From contig JABDCJ010000015.1 of the NCBI GenBank assembly GCA_013288145.1, forward strand, positions 1 through 7,305: 7,305 nucleotides of DNA. The letters run 5' to 3'. Each line of letters starts with the position of its first letter. The first letter of the stretch is position 1. The translations under genes and the position numbers were made by a program. The notes under the pieces are model-generated. The model saw nothing but the letters and a program-made list of their open reading frames with translations, was not told where the DNA came from and did no database searches. Positions 1-4,787 of this stretch are shown in pieces. The DNA is from Nitrososphaerota archaeon (GTDB taxonomy: Archaea > Thermoproteota > Nitrososphaeria > Nitrososphaerales > CADDZS01).

Positions 1-69
1 ATCGAATTCGCGTGCAAAATATGAGAAAATAGTTTTCTTTCAATTTAGGCCAAACAGTGCAACTTACGT

Positions 70-100
70 TTCTTCCGAAAAGATAATAATGCATTTAAGT
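70..100 (+). promoter_or_regulatory. Putative promoter of the first receiver gene
   Basis: A TATA-like ATTTAAGT lies at 93-100. The usual archaeal spacing of about 25 bp puts transcription near 122-125, a few bases before the ATG at 130, so the mRNA would be almost leaderless. Just upstream, 70-80 reads TTCTTCCGAAA, repeated exactly at 541-551 before the next gene. The box is a visual match only; no start site has been measured. Confidence 0.45.
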
Positions 101-129
101 GCGTTGAGGGTTTGGCTTTCCGGGCGACA

Positions 130-513
130 ATGACAAAAATCTTCCTCGTTGATGACGAGCCTGACATCGCTAACTCACTGAAGACCGGGCTTGAGAGGAA
201 AGGGTTCAAAGTGGACGTGTTCACAGATCCCACTGAAGCCCTGGCTAAATACAAGTCCCATGGTTACGATTTACTTCTAATTGACATTCGAATGCCAAAG
301 CTAAATGGATTCGAGCTGGTTAGGGAGATCAGAAAGGTCGATACTGATTCGGAGGTTTGGTTTCTAACCGCGTTCGAAGTGTATTACGAAGAATTTAAGA
401 AAATGTTCCCGAACTTGGATGTTAAAAGTTTCATTCGAAAGCCGGTATCTCTAAACGAACTTTCTAATCGCATTATGGAAAAAGCAGCTGTGACTCAAGA
501 GAAGAATCAGTAG
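130..513 (+). CDS. Receiver-only (CheY-like) response regulator, thaumarchaeal type
   Basis: A stand-alone phosphoacceptor domain of 127 residues, with no DNA-binding or enzymatic output domain. From ATG 130 the acidic pocket is D8-D9 in VDDE, the phosphoacceptor is D52 in LLLIDIRMP, the switch threonine is T80 in FLTA, and the conserved lysine is K104 in FIRKP. All receiver active-site residues are therefore present. The segment AFEVYYEEFKKMFP after T80 is what I recall from the many receiver proteins of Nitrososphaera-like archaea. ATG 130 is preferred over the TTG at 112 because a TATA-like box sits about 30 bp before it and the receiver fold begins immediately. The protein would relay a signal from a histidine kinase outside the window to an unknown partner. 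It lies 101 bp before the WbqC gene on the same strand; cotranscription is possible but a strong inverted repeat separates them. Confidence 0.93.
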   Translation: MTKIFLVDDEPDIANSLKTGLERKGFKVDVFTDPTEALAKYKSHGYDLLLIDIRMPKLNGFELVREIRKVDTDSEVWFLTAFEVYYEEFKKMFPNLDVKSFIRKPVSLNELSNRIMEKAAVTQEKNQ

Positions 514-534
514 CGAAAAGAACTTGTATTGTCA

Positions 535-560
535 GTAAAATTCTTCCGAAAGAATTTTAC
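535..560 (+). repeat. Perfect 11-bp inverted repeat (hairpin or operator)
   Basis: The arm GTAAAATTCTT (535-545) is the exact reverse complement of AAGAATTTTAC (550-560), with a four-base loop CCGA. It lies in the intergenic space between the receiver stop (513) and the WbqC start (615). It could be a dimeric repressor site, an RNA hairpin protecting the receiver transcript end, or both. No long T tract follows, so a classic terminator is less likely. Its left part shares TTCTTCCGAAA with 70-80. Confidence 0.75.
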
Positions 561-565
561 GACTT

Positions 566-597
566 CGTTAAAGGTCGAAACGCCTCACATGAGGTAA
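566..597 (+). promoter_or_regulatory. Putative promoter and leader of the WbqC gene
   Basis: CGTTAAAG at 566-573 is a weak TATA-like box that predicts transcription near 596. GAGGT at 591-595 resembles a ribosome site, but it lies 19 bases before ATG 615, too far for normal use, so initiation may be leaderless-like. The box sits just downstream of the inverted repeat at 535-560, the usual place for an archaeal operator or activator site. Evidence is weak. Confidence 0.25.
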
Positions 598-614
598 CCA
601 CTGCTGCTTTACTA

Positions 615-1328
615 ATGAAGGTCGCGATACACCAGCCCCAGTATTTTCCTTATGGCGGCTTTTTCCACAAAGTCAGCCTCTCTGATCTCTACGTGGTTAT
701 GGACGATGCCCAATACGATAAGAGATTCACAAACAGGAATCGAATAATCACTCCCAAGGGACCGATCTGGATTTCTGTACCCATCAACAAGAAACAAAAG
801 TTTGCCGCAAATGCAGAAGTGGAAATCAACAATGAAATGTCCTGGCGAGATCTTCACTGGACGCGACTTCAGCTTTCTTACAACAATTCAAAATTCTTCC
901 ACCTGTACAAAGGGTACTTTGAGCAGCTGTACAAAAGAGAGTGGAATTTGCTTTTTGATCTTGATCTCGAGACTTTGAAACAGATGATTTCCTGGCTGGG
1001 TCTCAAAACAAAAATCATTCTAGAATCCGATTTAGGCGTGACTTCAAAGTCTACTGATCGCCTGGTCGATGTGTGCAAGGCAGTCGGGGCAGACACGTAC
1101 GTTGCTGGAAGCGGCTCGAAAGCCTACATGGATGAATCACATTTCGAGAGGAACAACCTGCGGATCGAGTATCAGAACTGGGTTCCTGTTCAGTACCCTC
1201 AGCATCTTGCAGCGGAGTTTTGCCCAAATTTGTCAATTATCGATATACTCGCAAATCTCGGTCCTGACTCTCTGAACGTCATTCGCGGAGAGAACCCGCT
1301 TCTGATAGCGAGTGGTAAAAAGTCGTGA
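615..1328 (+). CDS. WbqC-like family protein
   Basis: A 237-residue protein matching the WbqC-like family, known mainly from bacterial O-antigen and capsule clusters and of unproven biochemistry. Visible family motifs are HQPQYFPY (6-13) followed by GGFFHKV, an acidic MDDAQ block (29-33), KRFTNRNRI (36-44), a W-I-S-V-P-I strand (52-57), YVAGSGSKAYMD (162-173) and the C-terminal SIIDILANLGP (207-217). Length agrees with the family and no motif is broken. There is no signal peptide or membrane segment, so it is cytoplasmic. ATG 615 is the first possible start; the frame is open upstream to 513 but has no ATG, GTG or TTG. By family association it may help make or modify an activated sugar for surface glycans, which fits the glycosyltransferase further along the window. 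That link is inference; the two genes are 1.7 kb apart and on opposite strands. Confidence 0.9.
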   Translation: MKVAIHQPQYFPYGGFFHKVSLSDLYVVMDDAQYDKRFTNRNRIITPKGPIWISVPINKKQKFAANAEVEINNEMSWRDLHWTRLQLSYNNSKFFHLYKGYFEQLYKREWNLLFDLDLETLKQMISWLGLKTKIILESDLGVTSKSTDRLVDVCKAVGADTYVAGSGSKAYMDESHFERNNLRIEYQNWVPVQYPQHLAAEFCPNLSIIDILANLGPDSLNVIRGENPLLIASGKKS

Positions 1329-1339
1329 CTGGAGTTTCG

Positions 1340-1352
1340 TAATAATTTTTGG
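1340..1352 (+). terminator. T-rich end downstream of the WbqC gene
   Basis: The short region between the convergent genes contains AATAATTTTTGG about 12-22 bp after the WbqC stop. T-rich runs without an obligatory hairpin are typical archaeal termination signals. The run has only five T residues, so the call is tentative. Confidence 0.3.
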
Positions 1353-1406
1353 TGTTTTCCTGCGGCGAGAATTTAGATGATCAATTATAGCTCTCTGGGA
1401 CTGAAT

Positions 1407-1790
1407 TTAGGAAACTGCAGGCCTTTCCTGCTCAAGCATTCCAGCGAGTGACTCAATTGAAAACGGTTTTTGCAAGAAGAGCAATCCGGCTCTCCTAGCT
1501 TCTTCTTTGACATCGTAACCCGTTGTAAGAATTATTTTGATTTCGGTCCGATGACGCATTATGATCTTAGCTGCCTCAATTCCGTTCATCTCTGGCATTC
1601 TATAATCCATGATGATCACATCAAATGACAAGTGCTCGTCAGCCATTGCCCTAACTAATGAAGTCCCATCAGCAAAAATTGAGGGTTCGCTAAGGTTTAG
1701 TTTTTGGGTGATCAGTGTTGCTAAAAGAGAACGAATATCGGGGTCGTCCTCGACGATCGCTATTTTCACCTTTTTGTCCGAACCCCTCAC
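1407..1790 (-). CDS. Receiver-only (CheY-like) response regulator
   Basis: A 127-residue single receiver domain. Counting from GTG 1790, the acidic pair is D15-D16 in VEDD, the phosphoacceptor is D62 in IIMDYRMP, the switch threonine is T89 in ILTTGYD, and the conserved lysine is K108 in FLQKPF. It has no output domain. It is clearly not a recent copy of the receiver at 130-513: the loop after the switch threonine is TGYDVKEEARRAG rather than AFEVYYEEF, so the two belong to different receiver subgroups. GTG 1790 is the furthest usable start; GTG 1769 would remove seven charged residues and still keep the fold. A TATA-like box at 1831-1838 predicts a leader of roughly 20 bases. The gene converges on WbqC. 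No kinase is nearby, so it must serve a distant partner. Confidence 0.92.
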   Translation of the reverse strand: MRGSDKKVKIAIVEDDPDIRSLLATLITQKLNLSEPSIFADGTSLVRAMADEHLSFDVIIMDYRMPEMNGIEAAKIIMRHRTEIKIILTTGYDVKEEARRAGLLFLQKPFSIESLAGMLEQERPAVS

Positions 1791-1830
1791 CCGTGATGAA
1801 TAGAATCTTACAGGACAAGGTACTAGGAGA

Positions 1831-1838
1831 TTATTTAT
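1831..1838 (-). promoter_or_regulatory. TATA-like box for the second receiver gene
   Basis: On the minus strand this reads ATAAATAA, a good match to an archaeal TATA box. It predicts transcription starting around 1809, about 20 bases before GTG 1790. The box sits alone in an otherwise unassigned 265-bp gap. Confidence 0.5.
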
Positions 1839-1859
1839 GTTGAACGTTTGTTGCTAACA

Positions 1860-2009
1860 CTATTTGCAAGACGCCAACCGGATCAAAAGTTCTTCGCGGA
1901 CAACCGCGCACGAATTCCCAATTTTTCTGGTTGAAAAATCCGGTCTTGCACTATGCCGGATGGGTGATACCGGAATACTTGGAAGATCCTTGAAACCTCC
2001 TCTATCCAT
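1860..2009 (-). CDS. Possible 49-residue small protein (doubtful)
   Basis: An ATG-initiated frame fills much of the gap between the DUF6659-like gene and the second receiver, on the same strand as both. The product would be polar with a plausible C-terminal helix (VVREELLIRLASCK). It has no domain I recognise. Against it: the bases before the ATG are a run of G rather than a proper ribosome site, no TATA box is visible, and a plus-strand frame over the same bases looks equally protein-like. One of the two is a shadow, and both may be. Confidence 0.22.
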   Translation of the reverse strand: MDRGGFKDLPSIPVSPIRHSARPDFSTRKIGNSCAVVREELLIRLASCK

Positions 2010-2055
2010 CCCCCCACGATCCGTACTCAGCGAAACCGGGGGAGTGATGAACCGT

Positions 2056-2346
2056 TTAAGGGGACAATACTTGAGGTTCAGAAGACTTTGCGAAGAACCT
2101 TTTTGTTTTTTGAACTATTGAATTGATATCCGAATCGACAGCAGTAGCTAGAACCAAAGCTCTATCATTGTGATGCAGTGGGAGTACCATCACAGTTAGT
2201 CGGGCATGAGCTGATATTGAATCCTTCATGGCTTCACCGACCATAACACCCAGTCCGTCAAGACATCCGGAAAAGAGAATTTCTTCATCTAGATCGAGAA
2301 GTTGTTTGCAAGTTGTTTGCGCGTCAACTTCTCCTAAGGTTTGCAT
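2056..2346 (-). CDS. DUF6659-like small protein, short form
   Basis: A 96-residue protein resembling the thaumarchaeal DUF6659 family, whose function is unknown. The N-terminal block is CKQLLDLDEEILFSGCLDGLG (from residue 13), where family members have a helix, LD and an I-R-F-A-G-like strand. The C-terminal block is LTVMVLPLHHNDRALVLAT followed by AVDSDINSIVQK, matching the family's P-L-x-x-D-x-x-L-V-x-x strand pair and D-x-D-x-I-I helix. Between them, a central helical stretch of some 35-40 residues that I remember from full-length members is missing, so this is a compact or deleted version. ATG 2346 is chosen over TTG 2421 and ATG 2415 because the family fold begins just after it, and because a TATA-like box at 2376-2383 places transcription about seven bases before it. 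The extra upstream residues would be a low-complexity Tyr/Ser segment. It is cytoplasmic. Confidence 0.7.
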   Translation of the reverse strand: MQTLGEVDAQTTCKQLLDLDEEILFSGCLDGLGVMVGEAMKDSISAHARLTVMVLPLHHNDRALVLATAVDSDINSIVQKTKRFFAKSSEPQVLSP

Positions 2347-2375
2347 CGGCGCCCAAGGGCTACTATAAAAGTAGT

Positions 2376-2383
2376 AATAAATA
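2376..2383 (-). promoter_or_regulatory. TATA-like box for the DUF6659-like gene
   Basis: The minus strand reads TATTTATT here, about 26 bp before a predicted start near 2353 and hence a seven-base leader to ATG 2346. This is the same geometry as the first receiver gene. A 5-bp inverted repeat, CTACT/AGTAG, lies at 2360-2374 between the box and the start. Confidence 0.45.
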
Positions 2384-2464
2384 CAGCAGAATCTTATGCT
2401 AGAAGAATTCTCCATAGCCAAGATCCATCCGAGAGGGAAACCTATCGAAAATAGAATAAGGTTG

Positions 2465-2692
2465 TCAGACTGTAATTGAGACTTTTGCCGTTAATTCGAT
2501 CTCATCGTTTCTTTTTTCCTCGACCTGTAGCTTCAAATTCAAACGATCGCGGGCGAACTCCCGACCGAGTTCCATTTCCAAGTTATCCAGGGCTGCGTAA
2601 AGGGACTTGCCTTCGCCGTAAATCGAAGAATTGGCAGTAGAACGAACGTGGAAGAGTCCCGTCTCATTGTTAAATTTGATAAGGTATGTCAA
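2465..2692 (-). CDS. Small conserved-looking hypothetical protein, 75 residues
   Basis: I do not recognise a family. The protein has an alternating strand pattern at the start (TYLIKFNNETGLFHVRS), a central helix rich in Leu and Glu (LYAALDNLEMELGREFARDRLN) and a C-terminal strand (ELTAKVSITV), suggesting a compact alpha/beta fold with no membrane segment or metal motif. It starts at TTG 2692. AGGTGG at 2702-2707 on the minus strand lies nine bases upstream and supports that start. A strong TATA-like TATAAATA at 2730-2737 could drive it alone. The TTG also overlaps the stop of the 32-codon frame upstream, so translation from a longer mRNA could be coupled. The DUF6659-like gene follows 118 bp downstream with its own TATA-like box. 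Confidence 0.75.
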   Translation of the reverse strand: MTYLIKFNNETGLFHVRSTANSSIYGEGKSLYAALDNLEMELGREFARDRLNLKLQVEEKRNDEIELTAKVSITV

Positions 2693-2787
2693 GAAAAGGA
2701 ACCACCTTCGAGCAATACACGTCCTGTTTTATTTATAGCGCCACCATCGGCTAGAAGAATCTTTACGACCCTGGATCCACCAGCCAT
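2689..2787 (-). CDS. Putative 32-residue small protein coupled to the next gene
   Basis: ATG 2787 opens a 32-codon frame ending at TGA 2689-2691. The product begins MAGGSRVVKILLADGG and ends RVLLEGGSFS: basic, Gly-rich, with one short hydrophobic strand and no recognisable domain. Support comes from its position. GAGGTGA at 2793-2799 on the minus strand is among the best ribosome sites in the window, five bases from the ATG, and the stop overlaps the TTG start of the 75-residue gene (TTGA), a common sign of translational coupling. A TATA-like TTTAATT near 2826-2832 predicts transcription close to 2803, just before the ribosome site. Against it: the frame is short, and a strong TATA box for the next gene lies inside it. 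It might instead be a regulatory leader frame, or the 5' part of one longer gene split by a frameshift. Confidence 0.5.
   Translation of the reverse strand: MAGGSRVVKILLADGGAINKTGRVLLEGGSFS
2730..2737 (-). promoter_or_regulatory. Strong TATA-like box before the 75-residue minus-strand gene
   Basis: TATAAATA on the minus strand, flanked by A-rich sequence, is one of the best TATA matches in the window. It predicts transcription near 2707, about 15 bases before TTG 2692 and at the edge of its AGGTGG ribosome site. It lies inside the 32-codon frame, so the downstream gene may have both a private promoter and a read-through promoter. Confidence 0.5.
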
Positions 2788-2792
2788 ATCGC

Positions 2793-2832
2793 TCACCTCG
2801 CGGTCAGGAAGTCAGTGATTGACAGAATTAAA
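2793..2832 (-). promoter_or_regulatory. Promoter and ribosome site of the 32-codon frame, overlapping a divergent gene start
   Basis: The minus strand shows ACTTTAATT at 2825-2833 (TATA-like), then GAGGTGA at 2793-2799, five bases before ATG 2787. Predicted transcription near 2803 leaves a leader of about 15 bases containing the ribosome site. The TATA-like box falls inside the first codons of the plus-strand gene starting at 2819, so initiation in the two directions should interfere. Confidence 0.4.
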
Positions 2833-3046
2833 GTCCGGCGCTGACCCCCGTGTTACGAGCCTTCGAGATCGAGTGAATGCTTATGGACTTAGGCTCGAGG
2901 AGATCATAAAAATTGTACCGGGAATCGAACATAGATTCGTCTTGGAGAAAAAAGGAAACACTCTCTATGTTGATTTTGCATTCAAGGATACCTTAAACAA
3001 ACGGCCAAGCTCCAAAGTTAAAACACAGATACTCTCAGCGAATTAA
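2819..3046 (+). CDS. Small hypothetical protein, 75 residues
   Basis: No family is recognised. The sequence suggests a charged N-terminal helix (SLRDRVNAYGLRLEEIIKIV) and a beta hairpin, RFVLEKKGNTLYVDFAFKD, so a small soluble protein; there is no signal peptide, Cys or metal motif. It starts at TTG 2819, immediately after an in-frame TGA, with AGGAAG at 2806-2811 as a fair ribosome site seven bases upstream. GTG 2873 is an alternative that would avoid overlap with the divergent promoter at 2825-2833. The stop overlaps the convergent glycosyltransferase gene by 12 bp. It stands alone on its strand between two minus-strand blocks, so its transcript probably covers only itself. Confidence 0.65.
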   Translation: MTELKSGADPRVTSLRDRVNAYGLRLEEIIKIVPGIEHRFVLEKKGNTLYVDFAFKDTLNKRPSSKVKTQILSAN

Positions 3047-4693
3047 TCTCTGAATTGCAGGGGAGCGAAGCCTCTCATAATTCAGGTAGGGGGCATAATA
3101 CGGCGTACGCCCGATGTGCGGTGATGTCTTGTTCTTTGACAGAGGCCTTGTTGCTCTCGACTCTACATACACTAAAAGCGGTAGCGCGATTGCAGAGAGA
3201 ACCTGAGGAGCTGCGAAAATCAGGGAAAGAGGGTGCACTGAGATCCAAGCGATTAGGATAATTCCGACTCCCACCGCAAGTTCTGCCTTTAGCTTTGACG
3301 CCACTGCCATTAGACTCCGTTCTTTCTTGGTGGTTTTGGGGGTAACCACAAACTCTTCCTTCAAACTCTTTACATTCCCAGGGACGAGTTGCCTGAAATT
3401 TGCGACTATCCTCGATGCCGAAGTCTTTAGTATCTGCAATGATACCGGCGCCATCATTGGAATGTTGTAAGCGCTTCCCCAAAATAGCGACGTACCCATC
3501 TTCCGTAAAGTCAACTCCGGATCCTTAATCCGAAGCGCCAGCAATGGCCATAGCACTATAACTGAAAGTGTCATCACGCCGGCAATGGTAACCGCACCGT
3601 TGCCAAAGAGATGCGGAAGACTCGCAACAGTCATAATCGGGAGAAGCAGCATCAGGGCAAAGTTTGACATGTGAGTGGTCCATCCGTAGAACAGAAAAAA
3701 GCCAACAGCCTCCGGTCCACCATATTTTAGCAGATTTAGTTGGGAGACGGCGTCCCGGGACCATCTAAGAGATCGCTTTCGCGCGCTAAGATAGTCCGGT
3801 GGAACCTCCTCCCAGGTGACTGCACTCTCAGCATAAATCGAGCGGTAACCCTTGCTATGAAGTCTAGCCAATGTCTTGTAATCTTCGTTTGACTCCTCGA
3901 CGAAACCTCCTACGGCATGCAAAGCGGAGACTTTGATCAGAGCATTATGGCCATAGTATGGCGTTGTCCCGAGGTTTTTCATCGCCTTTTGTACGATTTC
4001 CATGTAAGCGTGCTGAACTGTGACAGATGACCTCGTTAGTCTAGTAGGGATTGAGGTCATTGTGAGGGTCTTAGTTTGGATTACAGCAATATCGAGATCT
4101 CTGATTGCAATATCGGCGCAGTGCTGAATCGCTTCTACACTTGCGCGGGAATCCGAGTCAAGCAAGAAGAAATAGTCATAGTTCGATCCGTAACTAACCA
4201 TCCAACTGTTAATTGCTCCTGCTTTGTAACCCTGACGAGTGTTCCTTCTACAGACAATACAATGGTTCGTTTCCGCAAAAACTTCGACCTCTCGTCTGAC
4301 CGACTCCTCGGTGCTATCGTCAAGAACGTAAAATGAAAAGTTCCCCTTCCGGGCCTCCTGAATATCGTATTCAGCGTGATCCGCCATGAAATCATTGTAT
4401 GTGGTGTACAGCATTGCAATTCTTTGTCTCGACTTTTGAGGAGGAAGGGAAGAGATGTTTACCTCGTTGTAAGACGAGACTAACTTGTTAGGAAGCAGCG
4501 AAGTAATCATGAAGGAAAAGATTCCCGCGGGGATGAGGTTCAGGAACGAGATCAGGAACAGGACAAAGAGTTCGACCAAAGTTAATTGAGCAATAGGCAT
4601 TCGAGTCCAGAAGAGGTACTCGACCCCCAGATAAAAGCCGAGAAATGATCCAAGTTGGACGATCTGTGGGAAGGGAAGATCTCGGGAAAACAT
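3035..4693 (-). CDS. Membrane-bound processive family 2 glycosyltransferase
   Basis: A 552-residue GT2 enzyme of the cellulose-synthase/OpgH-like type. The cytoplasmic GT-A domain has every expected element: D125-D126 in YVLDDS for nucleotide binding, KAGAIN at 157-162, the metal-binding DSD at 179-181, the catalytic acid in ESNED (E270-D271, replacing the usual TED), and R-S-L-R-W at 307-311, which is the (Q/R)-x-x-R-W acceptor and processivity motif. Hydrophobic segments flank it: roughly 37-62 before, and about 330-360, 365-387, 400-425, 471-490 and 492-511 after. It should polymerise a sugar nucleotide and export the chain through its own membrane channel. The sugar cannot be read from sequence, and no PilZ domain is visible. 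ATG 4693 is preceded by AGGTGGAGAT, a strong ribosome site, and a TATA-like box lies at 4731-4740. The next gene upstream on the strand is a secreted protein, which fits a role at the cell surface. Confidence 0.92.
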   Translation of the reverse strand: MFSRDLPFPQIVQLGSFLGFYLGVEYLFWTRMPIAQLTLVELFVLFLISFLNLIPAGIFSFMITSLLPNKLVSSYNEVNISSLPPQKSRQRIAMLYTTYNDFMADHAEYDIQEARKGNFSFYVLDDSTEESVRREVEVFAETNHCIVCRRNTRQGYKAGAINSWMVSYGSNYDYFFLLDSDSRASVEAIQHCADIAIRDLDIAVIQTKTLTMTSIPTRLTRSSVTVQHAYMEIVQKAMKNLGTTPYYGHNALIKVSALHAVGGFVEESNEDYKTLARLHSKGYRSIYAESAVTWEEVPPDYLSARKRSLRWSRDAVSQLNLLKYGGPEAVGFFLFYGWTTHMSNFALMLLLPIMTVASLPHLFGNGAVTIAGVMTLSVIVLWPLLALRIKDPELTLRKMGTSLFWGSAYNIPMMAPVSLQILKTSASRIVANFRQLVPGNVKSLKEEFVVTPKTTKKERSLMAVASKLKAELAVGVGIILIAWISVHPLSLIFAAPQVLSAIALPLLVYVESRATRPLSKNKTSPHIGRTPYYAPYLNYERLRSPAIQRLIR

Positions 4694-4730
4694 ATCTCCA
4701 CCTGGGTCAAAACCCGATCTGTCCGCGAAG

Positions 4731-4740
4731 CGCTTTAAGC
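4731..4740 (-). promoter_or_regulatory. TATA-like box of the glycosyltransferase gene
   Basis: The minus strand reads GCTTAAAGCG, with transcription predicted near 4710. The resulting leader of about 17 bases contains AGGTGG at about 4697-4702, directly before ATG 4693. This suggests the gene can be transcribed independently of the secreted-protein gene 94 bp upstream. Confidence 0.45.
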
Positions 4741-4787
4741 AGCTTAGTTGTATTTTCTAGAAGCTTGTTATTTCGATGTGGGGATAA

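Noticed and set aside
4..9. GAATTC at the very start, possibly a cloning junction.
   Set aside because: A six-base site is common by chance, and no vector sequence accompanies it.
1895..1908. CGCGG/CCGCG hairpin with a four-base loop.
   Set aside because: Only five base pairs, no T tract, and inside doubtful small frames; too weak to call a terminator.
1877..1944. ACCGGAT and ATCCGGT inverted repeat around a 54-base spacer.
   Set aside because: Seven bases at that distance are expected by chance, and no mobile-element gene lies between them.
2044..2050. GTGATGA matching a C box of an archaeal C/D guide RNA (also at 1793-1799).
   Set aside because: No CTGA D box occurs at the expected 50-60 base distance on the same strand in either case.
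1864..2121. 85-residue plus-strand frame starting at TTG.
   Set aside because: It overlaps the 3' end of the better supported DUF6659-like gene, has low-complexity Arg/Pro composition, and lacks a ribosome site.
3055..4419. Several frames of 68-135 residues on both strands within the glycosyltransferase gene.
   Set aside because: They are out-of-frame or antisense shadows of a gene with all catalytic motifs intact, and have no family features.
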